Notes: generated from the letters alone by a model not told the origin. Shown: positions 1 through 12,495, counted from the first letter of the stretch. The stretch: DNA of 64,000 nucleotides from Pseudomonas mohnii (GCF_900105115.1 NZ_FNRV01000001.1:4262501-4326500); one strand, 5' to 3'. Numbers and translations are program-made.

Positions 1-2062
<2,062 letters not shown>

Positions 2063-2218
2063 ATATAACACCCAAGCAATTTGCTGACCTGAAAAGGCAC
2101 CAGATTGCGGTGTGTGAAGACGCAATGAACCGAAAGTTCGCAACGATTCACAAAAGCCGCACAAACTATCGCATACCCAATTTGCTGAAGCGTCGAAAGA
2201 CGGTTCGGTACCCGAATT

Positions 2219-2334
2219 TCTTGACGACCATAGAGCATTGGAACCACCTGATCCCATCCCGAACTCAGCAGTGAAACGATGCATCGCCGATGGTAGTGTG
2301 GGGTTTCCCCATGTGAGAGTAGGTCATCGTCAAG
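2219..2334 (+). rRNA. 5S ribosomal RNA
   Basis: The conserved 5S core is present, with the CCTGATCCCATCCCGAACTCAG block and the ATCGCCGATGGTAGTGTGGGG block. The ends pair as CTTGACGACC against GGTCATCGTCAAG, forming helix I. It lies about 155 bp after the 23S end with no tRNA in the spacer, the normal order for a Pseudomonas rrn operon. Ends were set by the terminal helix and could be off by one or two bases. Confidence 0.96.
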
Positions 2335-2345
2335 ATTAAATTCCG

Positions 2346-2385
2346 AAACCCCTATCTGCGTATGCAGGTAGGGGTTTTGTTTTTT
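2346..2385 (+). terminator. Intrinsic terminator of the rrn operon
   Basis: An 11-bp stem (CCCCTATCTGC paired with GCAGGTAGGGG, one G-U pair) is followed by TTTTGTTTTTT directly after the 5S gene. Confidence 0.9.
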
Positions 2386-2395
2386 CCGGCTGCAG

Positions 2396-2490
2396 GCGCG
2401 AGCCTGCTCGCGATGGTCGTCAACGATGACGTTACTGTCTGAGGTCACCCGCAGCCCTGAAGTTCTTCGCGAGCGAGCTCGCTCCTACAA
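2396..2490. repeat. REP pair between the rrn operon and recC
   Basis: Two Pseudomonas REP palindromes in opposite orientation: GCGAGCCTGCTCGCGATGG at about 2397-2415 and CGCGAGCGAGCTCGCTCCTAC at about 2468-2488. This is the usual inverted-pair arrangement. They occupy the gap before recC and are the same family as the copies near 17804, 20422 and 24555. Confidence 0.8.
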
Positions 2491-2553
2491 TGAAGCAAGT
2501 CGCCTTCAATGCTAAAGTCGTCCCTCGATTTTGAGCTTTCCAAGGAAGCCTTT

Positions 2554-5500
2554 ATGCCGGATGCAACGTCCCTCAGTGCTGGTTTTATGGTGGTTCACGG
2601 CAACCGCCTCGACGAGTTACGCAGCCTGGTGGTGAGCTGGATGCGGCGTTACCCGCTGGCGCCCTTGGAAAATGAAATTGCACTTGTGCAGAGTAATGGC
2701 ATTGCCCAGTGGCTCAAGTTGGCACTGGCTGAAGACTCTGAAGAAGATGACATGGGCGGCTGCGGTATCGCCGCTGCCATCGACGTACAGTTACCGGGCA
2801 GCTTCATGTGGCAGCTGTATCGCATGGTCCTTGGCCGTGACGAAATTCCGGTCACTTCCCTGCTCGATAAGGCTCCCTTGACCTGGCGCCTGATGCGTCT
2901 GCTGCCGCAACTGATCAATCAACCGCATTTCGAGCCCCTTCAGCGCTTCCTGACCCATGACACCGATCTGCGCAAACGCTATCAATTGGCTGAGCGGCTG
3001 GCGGATTTGTTCGACCAGTACCAGGTGTACCGGGCCGATTGGCTCGAAGACTGGGCTGAAGGCCGGCATCAATTACGCAACGGCAGAGGTGAAGCCAAAC
3101 CGCTGACCCCGGCCAATTGCTGGCAAGCGGAATTGTGGCGCGCACTGCTGCTGGATGTCGGCGAAGAGGGCATGGCGCAAAGCCGCGCCGGTGTACACCA
3201 GCGGTTCATCGAGCGGATCAACCGTCTCGACGTTGCCCCTGTCGGGCTGCCTTCCCGAGTCATCGTTTTCGGCATTTCGTCTCTGCCCGCACAGGCCCTG
3301 GAAGCTTTGGCCGGACTGGCTCGTTTCAGCCAGGTGCTGCTGTGCGTGCATAACCCGAGTCGCCACCATTGGGCGGACATCGTCGCCGATAAGGACCTGT
3401 TGCGGCATCAATACAAACGCCAGGCTCGCAAGAGCGGGATGCCGGTTGTGCTCGACCCGCAAACCCTTCATCAGCATGCCCATCCGTTGCTGGCCGCATG
3501 GGGCAAGCAGGGGCGGGACTATATCAACCTGCTCGATAGCTACGATGATCCCAACAGCTATCGCTCTGCGTTTCGCGACGGCCGCATCGACCTGTTCAGT
3601 GACAGCCAGCCCCTGAACATGCTCAATCAGTTGCAGGACGATATCCTTGAGCTGCGTCCCCTGAACGAGACTCGCGAACGTTGGCCGGCTGTAGATCTGG
3701 AGACAGATCAGTCGATCCGTTTTCACATCGCGCACAGCGCTCAACGTGAAGTCGAAATCCTTCACGATCAATTGCTCGCACGTTTCAGCGCCGATGCAGA
3801 TTTGCGTCCACGGGATGTGATCGTCATGGTCCCGGATATCGACAGTTATGCCCCGCATATACGAGCAGTGTTCGGGCAGCTTGATCGTCATGATCCGCGT
3901 TTCATTCCCTTCACGCTCGCTGACCAAGGCCAGCGTGGCCGCGACCCGTTGCTGATCGCCGTCGAACATCTACTCAAGCTGCCGGACAGCCGTTTCCCTG
4001 TCAGCGAAATTCTCGATCTGTTGGATGTCCCGGCATTGCGCGCTCGCTTCGGCGTCGAGGAGCGTGATCTGCCCACCCTTCACCGCTGGATTGAAGGCGC
4101 GGGTATTCGCTGGGGCATGAATGCCGAGCAGCGGGCAGGATTGGGACTGCCGCAAGCGCTGGAGCAAAACAGTTGGCGTTTTGGTCTGCGCCGGATGTTG
4201 CTGGGTTATGCCGTGGGCAGTGGGAGCGCTTGCGACGGTATCGAACCCTACGACGAGATCGGCGGGCTGGATGCCGCGCTCATTGGCCCGCTGGTGGCGT
4301 TGCTCGATGCGCTGGAGATCGCCCACCACGAACTTACGCAGCCGGCATCGCCCCAGCAATGGAGCGTGCGATTACAGGCGTTGATGTCATTGTTCTTCCA
4401 GGCCAGTAACGAGCATGACGACTATTTGCTGACCCAACTGGAAGCGTTGCGCGAAACCTGGCTCGAGAATTGTGAATCGGTAGGCTTGCAGGATGAACTG
4501 CCCCTGACCGTCGTCCGTGAGGCCTGGCTGGCCGGTCTCGATCAGGGACGCTTGTCTCAGCGTTTTCTGGCCGGAGCCGTTAACTTCTGCACCTTGATGC
4601 CCATGCGAGCCATTCCCTTCAAACTGGTCTGTCTGCTGGGGATGAATGACGGTGACTACCCGCGTGCACAGCCTCCATTGGATTTCGACCTCATGGGCAG
4701 TGACTACCGCCCCGGTGATCGATCACGACGCGAAGATGACCGTTACTTGCTGCTGGAAGCGCTGTTGTCGGCCCGTGACCAGCTCTACATCAGTTGGGTC
4801 GGCCGTAGTATCCGCGATAACAGCGAACGCCCGGCGTCGGTGCTGATCGGCCAGCTCCGCGACCACCTGGCCAGCGGCTGGCGATTGACCGACGCCAACG
4901 AGGCGCTGCTCGAGGCCCTCACCCAGGAACACCCTTTGCAGCCTTTCAGCGCGCGTTACTTCCATGAAGGCGATGCACTGTTTAGCTACGCCAATGAATG
5001 GCAGGTGCTTCATCACGCAGCCGAATACGCGGTTGAGATCGAAATACTGGAAGCCCACGTTCCGGAAGAGCCGCTGGGTCTGGGTCAACTGCAGGATTTC
5101 CTGCGTCACCCTGTGCGGCATTTCTTCAGCCAGCGCTTGAAGGTGTTTTTCGAAGCTGCCGAAGTGCCTTTGGCGGATGAAGAGCCCTTTGTGCTCGATG
5201 CACTGCAACGCTATAGCCTCAGCGACAGTTTGCTCGACGCCGCACTGACGCAACCGGGCGAAGTCGATCAGGCATTGGAGGCGCAGGCCCGGCGCCTGCA
5301 AAACAGTGGGCTGCTGCCGATGGCAGGATTTGGCGAATGCCTTCAGCGAGAGTTGATAGAGCCGTTACCCGATCTGCTGCAACGCTACCATCAGCTCCTG
5401 GCCTTATGGCCGACGCCGCTGACCAGTGCCCTGCCGGTCAATCTGGAGTTGCATGGTCTGTCTGTCGAGGGTTGGCTCAGCGGTCTGCACCAACGAGCGG

Positions 5501-6006
5501 ACGGTGGTTTGCTCTCGGTCACAACCATCCCCAACAGCATCGGTTCGATCAAGTCGCGCAAATGGCATCGCCTGACGCGACCCTGGGTCAATCATCTGGT
5601 CGCTTGCGCCAGCGGCATGGCGATGACGACTGCATTGGTGGCCAGTGACGACAGCCTGGTGCTTGATCCGATGGAGCAGGCGTCTGCATCACGAATTCTG
5701 GGGGACCTGTTGCTGGCCTGGCAATCGGGCATGCGCCAGCCGCTGCCGATTGCCGTCAAGACTGCGTTCGCCTGGTTGGGTCAAACCGAGCCGGTCAAAG
5801 CCGAAGCGGCCGCTCGCAAAGCGTATGAAGGTGATGGCGTGAACACTGACGGGGAGCGAAGGGAAAGCGTGGCACTGGCCCGTCAATTCGCTGATTACGA
5901 TGCACTGACCGCCGATGAGACGTTCGTCGATTGGTGCAGCGCGTTGTATCGGCCACTACTCGAGGCGCCTTGGCGCTCGCTGTCCAGCGAGGAGGCGCGC
6001 CCATGA
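2554..6006 (+). CDS. recC: RecBCD enzyme subunit RecC
   Basis: RecC is the Chi-recognition and scaffold subunit of the RecBCD helicase-nuclease, which processes double-strand ends for recombination and degrades foreign linear DNA. The product is about 1150 aa, close to the usual family length of about 1120. The N-terminal segment has the family pattern GNRLDELRSLVV and QSNGIAQWL, and PLDFDLMG lies in the later part. No intact Walker motif is seen, as expected for RecC. An upstream in-frame ATG at 2509 exists, but the start at 2554 has an AAGGAAG ribosome-binding site 5 bases before it and matches where RecC homology begins. The stop overlaps the recB start (ATGA), so the three genes are translationally coupled. 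Confidence 0.96.
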   Translation: MPDATSLSAGFMVVHGNRLDELRSLVVSWMRRYPLAPLENEIALVQSNGIAQWLKLALAEDSEEDDMGGCGIAAAIDVQLPGSFMWQLYRMVLGRDEIPVTSLLDKAPLTWRLMRLLPQLINQPHFEPLQRFLTHDTDLRKRYQLAERLADLFDQYQVYRADWLEDWAEGRHQLRNGRGEAKPLTPANCWQAELWRALLLDVGEEGMAQSRAGVHQRFIERINRLDVAPVGLPSRVIVFGISSLPAQALEALAGLARFSQVLLCVHNPSRHHWADIVADKDLLRHQYKRQARKSGMPVVLDPQTLHQHAHPLLAAWGKQGRDYINLLDSYDDPNSYRSAFRDGRIDLFSDSQPLNMLNQLQDDILELRPLNETRERWPAVDLETDQSIRFHIAHSAQREVEILHDQLLARFSADADLRPRDVIVMVPDIDSYAPHIRAVFGQLDRHDPRFIPFTLADQGQRGRDPLLIAVEHLLKLPDSRFPVSEILDLLDVPALRARFGVEERDLPTLHRWIEGAGIRWGMNAEQRAGLGLPQALEQNSWRFGLRRMLLGYAVGSGSACDGIEPYDEIGGLDAALIGPLVALLDALEIAHHELTQPASPQQWSVRLQALMSLFFQASNEHDDYLLTQLEALRETWLENCESVGLQDELPLTVVREAWLAGLDQGRLSQRFLAGAVNFCTLMPMRAIPFKLVCLLGMNDGDYPRAQPPLDFDLMGSDYRPGDRSRREDDRYLLLEALLSARDQLYISWVGRSIRDNSERPASVLIGQLRDHLASGWRLTDANEALLEALTQEHPLQPFSARYFHEGDALFSYANEWQVLHHAAEYAVEIEILEAHVPEEPLGLGQLQDFLRHPVRHFFSQRLKVFFEAAEVPLADEEPFVLDALQRYSLSDSLLDAALTQPGEVDQALEAQARRLQNSGLLPMAGFGECLQRELIEPLPDLLQRYHQLLALWPTPLTSALPVNLELHGLSVEGWLSGLHQRADGGLLSVTTIPNSIGSIKSRKWHRLTRPWVNHLVACASGMAMTTALVASDDSLVLDPMEQASASRILGDLLLAWQSGMRQPLPIAVKTAFAWLGQTEPVKAEAAARKAYEGDGVNTDGERRESVALARQFADYDALTADETFVDWCSALYRPLLEAPWRSLSSEEARP

Positions 6007-9000
6007 CCAGCAAGACGCCTCTTGCCCTGGCATTCCCGCTGCGCGGCAGTCAACTGATCGAAGCCAGTGCCGGGACCGGCAAGACCTTCACTATTTCCGC
6101 ATTGTATTTGCGCCTGGTCCTTGGCCATGGCGGTGAACCGAGTGGTTTCGGGCGCGAGCTGTTGCCTCCGCAAATCCTTGTCGTAACCTTCACCGATGCT
6201 GCCACCAAAGAACTGCGCGAACGTATTCGCACACGGCTGGCAGAAGCCGCCCGGTATTTCCGTGATGAAACATCGGCACCCGATGGGCTGATTGCAGACC
6301 TGCGTAACGAGTACCCGCCCGAACAGTGGCCCGGTTGCGCGAACCGCCTGGACATCGCCGCCCAGTGGATGGACGAAGCCGCCGTTTCGACTATCCACAG
6401 CTGGTGCCAGCGGATGTTGCGTGAACACGCGTTTGACAGTGGCAGCCTGTTTACCCAGACCCTGGAAACCGATCACAGCGATTTGCTCGGCGAGGTCTTG
6501 CGCGATTACTGGCGACTGTTCTGCTACCCGATGCAAGGCGATACCCTGAACTGGGTGCGTAACAATTGGGGCGGTCCGGCCGCACTGTTACCGCGCGTTC
6601 GCGGACTGTTCGCCAGTGAGCGAGACAGTGTTGAAGGTAAGGAACCTGTCGAGCTGATCAGCGAGTGTCTGCAGGAACGACGGGCGGCCTTGCTCGAACT
6701 CAAGAGGCCCTGGCGTCAGTGGGCGGACGAGTTGCTCGCCATCTGCCACGAGGGTGTCGCCAGCAAAAATGTCGACGGTCGCAAGATGCAGGCGCGTTAC
6801 TTCGAGCCCTGGTTCGAGAAACTCAAAGCCTGGGCCGAGGATGAATCCCTTGAGCAACTGGACATCGGCACCGGTTTCACGCGCCTGACGCCCGAGGGTA
6901 TGGCCGAGGCCTGGAAGAAGGGCGACGTGCCCAGTCATCCTGGCCTGGACGCAATGCCCGGCCTGAAAACCGCGCTTGATCAATTGCCGACGCCCGATGC
7001 CGCCGTGCTGCAACACGCCGCCCATTGGGTCGGTGCACGCTTCGAAGAAGAGAAGCGTCGCCGTGCGGAAATGGGCTTTGACGACATGTTGCTGCGTCTT
7101 GATGCGGCGTTGCAATCCGATGGCGGCGAGCGCTTGGCCGCCTTGATCCGCGAGCAGTTTCCGGTAGCGCTGATCGATGAGTTCCAGGACACCGACCCGG
7201 TGCAGTACCGGATCTTCGAGAGCATCTACCGCATCGAAGACAACAACCCCGAAAACGGCCTGTTTCTGATCGGCGACCCGAAACAGGCGATTTACGCCTT
7301 CCGCGGTGCCGACATCTATACCTACCTTCGAGCGCGTCAGGCCACCGCTGGCCGACTGCACACCCTGGGCACCAATTTCCGTTCCAGTCATGGCATGGTC
7401 GGTGCCGTGAACCATGTCTTCGAGCGTGCGGAATCCCGTGAGTCCGGGCGTGGTGCGTTCCTGTTCCGCGAAACGAACGGCGACAACCCGGTGCCGTTCC
7501 TGCCGGTTGACTCCCAGGGCCGCAAAGAAGTCCTGTGCGTCGATGGTCAGGTCGTACCGGCCCTGAACATCTGGCACTTGTCCGCCGAGCAACCGTTGTC
7601 CGGTGCGATTTACCGGCAACAACTGGCGGCCGCCTGCGCCAGCGAGATCACCGGGCTGCTCAATGGCGGGCAACAGGGGCGTGCGGGTTTCACTCAGGAT
7701 GGCAAGGACTTCAGAGGGCTGTTACCCGCGGACATTGCGATCCTGGTCCGTGATGGCAAGGAAGCGCAGGCTGTGCGTGCAGAACTCTCGGCCCGTGGCG
7801 TACGCAGCGTTTATTTGTCGGACAAGGACTCGGTGTTCGCCGCTCAAGAAGCTCACGATGTGCTGGCCTGGCTCAAGGCCTGTGCCGAGCCGGATGTCGA
7901 ACGCCCTCTGCGGGCTGCATTGGCTTGTATCACGCTGAATCTGTCGCTGGCGGAACTGGAGCGGCTGAATCAGGACGAACTGGCCTGGGAATCGCGGGTC
8001 ATGCAATTCCGCAATTATCGCGAGGTCTGGCGCAAGCAGGGCGTGTTGCCCATGTTGCGACGCTTGCTGCATGACTTCCAGCTGCCCCAGGCGTTGATGG
8101 CACGCAGCGATGGCGAGCGAGTGCTGACCAACCTGTTGCACCTCTGCGAGTTGTTGCAGCAGGCGGCGGCCGAACTGGATGGCGAGCAGGCCCTGATCCG
8201 ACATCTGTCCGAGCATCTGGCATTGTCCGGCCAGGCCGGCGAAGAGCAGATCCTGCGTCTGGAAAGCGATGAGCAACTGGTCAAGGTCGTGACCATCCAC
8301 AAATCCAAGGGGCTGGAATATCCCTTGGTGTTCCTGCCGTTCATTTGTTCGGCGAAACCGGTGGATGGCAGCCGACTGCCGTTGCATTACCACGACGCCA
8401 CGGGCAAGGCCCAGGTGACCTTGAGTCCGACCGCCGAGTTGATTGCCCTGGCCGATGATGAACGTCTGGCCGAAGATTTGCGCTTGCTCTATGTCGCCCT
8501 GACCCGGGCGCAGCATGCCTGCTGGCTGGGCGTGACAGACCTCAAGCGCGGCAATAACAACAGCTCGGTGCTGCACCTTTCGGCGCTGGGTTATCTGTTG
8601 GGCGGCGGCGCTGCATTGGCTGAGTCGGCGGGGCTGAAGCGTTGGCTGGAAGACCTGCAACAGGACTGTGCCGCGCTGGCTTACGGCGAAATGCCCGAAG
8701 CCAGCGCCGAGCATTACCACCCACCGCAGAACGAAGCAGCGTTGCTGGCCCCGTTGATGCCGAAGCGCAAGGCCAGCGAAAACTGGTGGATCGCTTCCTA
8801 CAGCGCGTTGCGAATCAGCGACATCCTGAGTGTCGGCAGCGTTGAAGCGCCGGAGAGTCCGCAGGCGCAGAAACTCTTTGACGACGAACGACTCGATCCA
8901 CAAGCGCCCCATGAAATGGTCGCCGGGGGCGCCGATATCCATCGATTCCCTCGCGGTCCGAATCCGGGCACCTTTCTTCATGGATTGCTCGAATGGGCGG

Positions 9001-9695
9001 GCGGCGAAGGTTTTTCCGCCAGCCCTCAGGCCGTGGAAGATGCGATCGCCCGTCGCTGCAATCGCCGTGGCTGGGAAGGCTGGATCACCACGTTGAGCGA
9101 TTGGCTGCAGCACTTGCTCAAATCGCCGTTGCCGGTCGGTACAGGGCACCCGCCGGTGGTTTTCGAGCAACTGACCCAGTACCAGGTCGAAATGGAATTC
9201 TGGTTCGCCAGTCACAAAGTCGACGTGCTCAAGCTCGACGCGCTGGTGTGCCAATACACGCACAACGGCGTGGCGCGGGTAGCCGCCGAACCCGTGTTGC
9301 TCAATGGCATGTTCAAGGGCTTTATCGACCTGACCTTCGAGCACGACGGCCGTTACTACGTCGCTGACTACAAATCCAACTGGCTTGGCGTCGACGACGC
9401 GGCGTACACCGGGCAGGCCATGGAGCAGTCGATCCTCGACAACCGCTATGACCTGCAATACGTGCTGTACCTCCTGGCGCTGCATCGGCAACTCAAGGCC
9501 CGACTGGCCGATTACGACTACGACCGGCATGTCGGTGGCGCGTTGTACCTGTTCTTGCGCGGCACGCGTGCCTCCAGCCAGGGCGTGTACTTCGCCCGCC
9601 CTCCAAAAGAGCTGATCGAACGAATGGACCGGCTGTTTCAAGGTAAGCCAGAACCCAAGGCCGAACCCGCCTGGGAACAGGGAGTATTGCTATGA
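6003..9695 (+). CDS. recB: RecBCD enzyme subunit RecB (helicase-nuclease)
   Basis: RecB is the 3'-5' UvrD-like helicase and sole nuclease of RecBCD, and loads RecA after Chi. The start is the ATG overlapping the recC stop. Walker A (EASAGTGKTF) lies at about residues 20-29 and the Walker B/motif II (DEFQDTD) at about 392-398. Helicase motifs TNFRSS and VTIHKSKGLEYPLVFLPF follow, then LLYVALTRAQ (motif VI). The C-terminal nuclease domain has GFIDLTF and DYK with D1122 and K1124. The length, 1230 aa, is slightly over the E. coli protein (1180). Downstream recD overlaps by ATGA. All key residues appear intact, so an active enzyme is expected. Confidence 0.97.
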   Translation: MTSKTPLALAFPLRGSQLIEASAGTGKTFTISALYLRLVLGHGGEPSGFGRELLPPQILVVTFTDAATKELRERIRTRLAEAARYFRDETSAPDGLIADLRNEYPPEQWPGCANRLDIAAQWMDEAAVSTIHSWCQRMLREHAFDSGSLFTQTLETDHSDLLGEVLRDYWRLFCYPMQGDTLNWVRNNWGGPAALLPRVRGLFASERDSVEGKEPVELISECLQERRAALLELKRPWRQWADELLAICHEGVASKNVDGRKMQARYFEPWFEKLKAWAEDESLEQLDIGTGFTRLTPEGMAEAWKKGDVPSHPGLDAMPGLKTALDQLPTPDAAVLQHAAHWVGARFEEEKRRRAEMGFDDMLLRLDAALQSDGGERLAALIREQFPVALIDEFQDTDPVQYRIFESIYRIEDNNPENGLFLIGDPKQAIYAFRGADIYTYLRARQATAGRLHTLGTNFRSSHGMVGAVNHVFERAESRESGRGAFLFRETNGDNPVPFLPVDSQGRKEVLCVDGQVVPALNIWHLSAEQPLSGAIYRQQLAAACASEITGLLNGGQQGRAGFTQDGKDFRGLLPADIAILVRDGKEAQAVRAELSARGVRSVYLSDKDSVFAAQEAHDVLAWLKACAEPDVERPLRAALACITLNLSLAELERLNQDELAWESRVMQFRNYREVWRKQGVLPMLRRLLHDFQLPQALMARSDGERVLTNLLHLCELLQQAAAELDGEQALIRHLSEHLALSGQAGEEQILRLESDEQLVKVVTIHKSKGLEYPLVFLPFICSAKPVDGSRLPLHYHDATGKAQVTLSPTAELIALADDERLAEDLRLLYVALTRAQHACWLGVTDLKRGNNNSSVLHLSALGYLLGGGAALAESAGLKRWLEDLQQDCAALAYGEMPEASAEHYHPPQNEAALLAPLMPKRKASENWWIASYSALRISDILSVGSVEAPESPQAQKLFDDERLDPQAPHEMVAGGADIHRFPRGPNPGTFLHGLLEWAGGEGFSASPQAVEDAIARRCNRRGWEGWITTLSDWLQHLLKSPLPVGTGHPPVVFEQLTQYQVEMEFWFASHKVDVLKLDALVCQYTHNGVARVAAEPVLLNGMFKGFIDLTFEHDGRYYVADYKSNWLGVDDAAYTGQAMEQSILDNRYDLQYVLYLLALHRQLKARLADYDYDRHVGGALYLFLRGTRASSQGVYFARPPKELIERMDRLFQGKPEPKAEPAWEQGVLL

Positions 9696-11800
9696 GCCGC
9701 ACCTTCGCTGACCTGTTGCCCACTTCATTGGCCGCCGAGAGCCTCGCCGAGCTTGCCCCCCTGAGCCGTGCTGACGACTTGCTGTTGCTGCTCACCCGCT
9801 GGGTCGAACGTGGCTGGTTGCGTGCACTGGACAAAGCCTTCGTGGCCTTTCTTCATGAACTGGCGCCGGACGATGATCCATTGGTGCTGCTGGCCGCGGC
9901 ATTGACCAGTCACCAGTTGGGCCACGGCCATGTTTGCCTCGACTTGTTCGAGACATTGAAGGAGCCGGACTTCGCCCTGTCGCTGCCACCGGAGGGTGAT
10001 CTGCACAGTGGCGCGATGGTGTTGCCATCGCAGTTGCTGGTCGCGCTGGACGGCGCCCATTGGTGCAAGGTGCTGGCCTCCAGCAGTCTGGTCGCGTTGG
10101 CGGCCGACGGGTGTGAGGCGGTGCATAGCCGTCCACTGGTGTTGTCCGGCAAGCGTCTGTACCTGCGCCGTTACTGGGCTTACGAGCGCCGTATCGACAA
10201 CGCGCTGCGTCAACGCCTGGCCGAACACGAAGCAACCCCCGGCGACTTGTCCGAGCGCCTCAGCGGACTGTTCGGTGTGGCCAAACCGGGGGACGTGATC
10301 GACTGGCAGAAACTGGCCTGCGCCCTCGCTACCCGAGGCGCCTTCAGTATCGTCACCGGCGGACCGGGAACCGGCAAGACGACCACTGTCGTGCGCTTGC
10401 TGGCGTTGCTTCAGGCGCCAGCGGTAGAGGCGGGCAAACCGCTGCGCATTCGTCTCGCGGCGCCGACCGGCAAAGCGGCGGCGCGCCTGACCGAATCCAT
10501 CAGTCAGCAAGTCAGAACGCTGAAAGTCACCGACGCCATACGCCAGAAAATCCCTTCGGATGTCACCACCGTTCACCGTCTGCTCGGCAGCCGTCCCGGT
10601 ACGCGACATTTTCGCCACCACGCGGGCAATCGCTTGCCATTGGACGTGTTGGTGGTGGACGAAGCCTCGATGATCGACCTGGAAATGATGGCCAGCCTGC
10701 TCGACGCGCTGCCAGCCCATGCTCGCCTGGTGTTGCTGGGCGACAAGGATCAGCTGGCCTCGGTCGAGGCCGGTGCCGTGCTGGGCGATTTGTGCCGCGA
10801 TGCCGAGGCGGGTTGGTACAGCCCGCAAACACGTCAGTGGCTGGAAGCGGTCAGTGGCGAAAGCCTGGCGGCCAGTGGCTTGCAGGAAGACACTCAAGGC
10901 ACGCATCCACTGGCCCAGCAAGTGGTGATGCTGCGTCACTCGCGGCGGTTTGGCGAAGGCAGTGGAATCGGTCAACTCGCCCGTTGGGTCAATCAACAGC
11001 AACCGGATGAAGCCCGTAGATTGCTGGCGGCACGAAGCCATGACGATGTGTTTTCCCTGTCCCTCAAGAATGAACAGGACCGGGCGCTGGAGCGCCTGTT
11101 GCTCGAAGGTCATGGCGAAGGACCACAAGGTTACCGGCATTACCTGAGCCTGCTGCGCAACCAACGGCCAGCCCTCGACAATCCGCTCGATGATGCGTGC
11201 TGGATGGAGTGGGCGCGGGAAGTGCTGAAAGCCTTCGACGCTTTTCAGTTGTTGTGCGCGGTGCGCAAGGGGCCATGGGGCGTCGAGGGCTTGAACCGGC
11301 GAGTGACCGACGCGTTACTCAAGGCCCGTCTGATCGACAGCGACCAGCAGTGGTACGAGGGGCGCCCGGTGCTGATGACCCGCAACGACTACGGCCTGGG
11401 CCTGATGAACGGCGACATCGGTATTGCGCTGAAACTTCCCGAGCGTGACGGGCCTGACGCTGGCAAGCAGGTGCTTCGCGTGGCATTCCCGCGCAACGAC
11501 GGGCAGGGCGGCGTGCGTTTTGTCCTGCCCAGTCGACTCAACGACGTTGAAACCGTGTACGCCATGACCGTGCATAAATCCCAGGGCTCGGAATTTTCCC
11601 ACACCGCGTTGATTCTGCCCGATGCCCTGAACCCGGTGTTGACCAAAGAGTTGATCTACACCGGGATTACCCGGGCCAAGGACTGGTTCACACTGATCGA
11701 GCCGCGTGCAGGGGTGTTTGAGGAGGCCGTGAGGCGCAAGGTCAAACGCTTGAGCGGGTTGATGCTGGCGCTCAAGGAAGAAGTCGAAACGATAGGCTGA
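9692..11800 (+). CDS. recD: RecBCD enzyme subunit RecD (5'-3' helicase)
   Basis: RecD is the faster 5'-3' SF1B helicase motor of RecBCD and controls nuclease activity. The 702-aa product carries Walker A GGPGTGKTT at about residues 223-231, Walker B VVDEASMIDL near 321-330, a GDKDQLASVEAG motif III, and the C-terminal AMTVHKSQGSEF and TGITRAKDW motifs. It is about 90 aa longer than E. coli RecD, mostly before Walker A, in the RecB-interacting N-terminal domain. The start overlaps the recB stop. No terminator is obvious in the 119 bp before yfiR. Confidence 0.96.
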   Translation: MSRTFADLLPTSLAAESLAELAPLSRADDLLLLLTRWVERGWLRALDKAFVAFLHELAPDDDPLVLLAAALTSHQLGHGHVCLDLFETLKEPDFALSLPPEGDLHSGAMVLPSQLLVALDGAHWCKVLASSSLVALAADGCEAVHSRPLVLSGKRLYLRRYWAYERRIDNALRQRLAEHEATPGDLSERLSGLFGVAKPGDVIDWQKLACALATRGAFSIVTGGPGTGKTTTVVRLLALLQAPAVEAGKPLRIRLAAPTGKAAARLTESISQQVRTLKVTDAIRQKIPSDVTTVHRLLGSRPGTRHFRHHAGNRLPLDVLVVDEASMIDLEMMASLLDALPAHARLVLLGDKDQLASVEAGAVLGDLCRDAEAGWYSPQTRQWLEAVSGESLAASGLQEDTQGTHPLAQQVVMLRHSRRFGEGSGIGQLARWVNQQQPDEARRLLAARSHDDVFSLSLKNEQDRALERLLLEGHGEGPQGYRHYLSLLRNQRPALDNPLDDACWMEWAREVLKAFDAFQLLCAVRKGPWGVEGLNRRVTDALLKARLIDSDQQWYEGRPVLMTRNDYGLGLMNGDIGIALKLPERDGPDAGKQVLRVAFPRNDGQGGVRFVLPSRLNDVETVYAMTVHKSQGSEFSHTALILPDALNPVLTKELIYTGITRAKDWFTLIEPRAGVFEEAVRRKVKRLSGLMLALKEEVETIG

Positions 11801-11919
11801 GCGAGGCGTCGCGAGGCTGCGCAAACGGCTCGAAGTACGATCGTGCACAGTCTCGCTGGTGTCTAAACGCTGTGCTATCGTTGCGGCATCAATTTGTTAC
11901 GTTCGAAGAGAATCCCTGC

Positions 11920-12495
11920 ATGAAGGTGGCTGTCAGGACGACGGGGCGTGTGGTTGGCTGCAAACAAGCGCTGCTTGCCGGTCTTCTCTTTGTGTTGTCT
12001 GGCGTGGTTTTCGCTCAGTCTCAAGCACCGGCGGGCATGGCCGACCAGCGTGCCAAATCGGTCACGCAAGTGGTGCTCGGGATTCTTAGCTATGCCCGTT
12101 GGCCGATTGAGCCTGCGCAACTTCGTCTGTGCATTGTCGGCCCCACCGAATACACCGACGATCTGGTCAAAGGCACGACCCTGGCGACCGGCAGGCCCGT
12201 GACGGTGCAGCGGCTGCTGGCTGACAATCCGTCGATTGCCAGTGAATGCGATGCGGTCTACATCGGCAAATTGACCCAGGAAGAGCGCGGACGGCTGTTC
12301 GCCTCGCTGACCGGCCGCCCCGTGCTGAGCATCAGCGAAAGCGACGATCAATGCACCGTGGGCAGTCTGTTTTGCCTGCGGGTCAGCGACGATCAGGTGT
12401 CGTTTGAAGTCAACCTCGATTCCGTTGCCCGTAGCGGCGTACGCATTCACCCAAGCGTGCTGCAACTGTCCCGCCGCAAACCGGCGGCGCCATGA
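11920..12495 (+). CDS. yfiR: YfiR, periplasmic repressor of the diguanylate cyclase YfiN
   Basis: In P. aeruginosa YfiR (DUF4154) binds the periplasmic part of YfiN and keeps it off; oxidative or reductive stress releases it. The product is 191 aa with an N-terminal signal peptide (KQALLAGLLFVLSGVVFAQ) and then the DUF4154 core (VLGILSYARWP). Cysteines in RLCIVGP, SECDAVY and the pair DQCTVGSLFCLR correspond to the redox cysteines known in the family. The longer frame could start at 11872, but the ATG at 11920 sits directly before the signal peptide and gives the family's usual length. The stop overlaps the yfiN start (ATGA). Confidence 0.93.
   Translation: MKVAVRTTGRVVGCKQALLAGLLFVLSGVVFAQSQAPAGMADQRAKSVTQVVLGILSYARWPIEPAQLRLCIVGPTEYTDDLVKGTTLATGRPVTVQRLLADNPSIASECDAVYIGKLTQEERGRLFASLTGRPVLSISESDDQCTVGSLFCLRVSDDQVSFEVNLDSVARSGVRIHPSVLQLSRRKPAAP

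Noticed and set aside
7722..9641. Long minus-strand ORF (639 codons) opposite recB
   Set aside because: Antisense shadow of a conserved recB; no recognisable motif.
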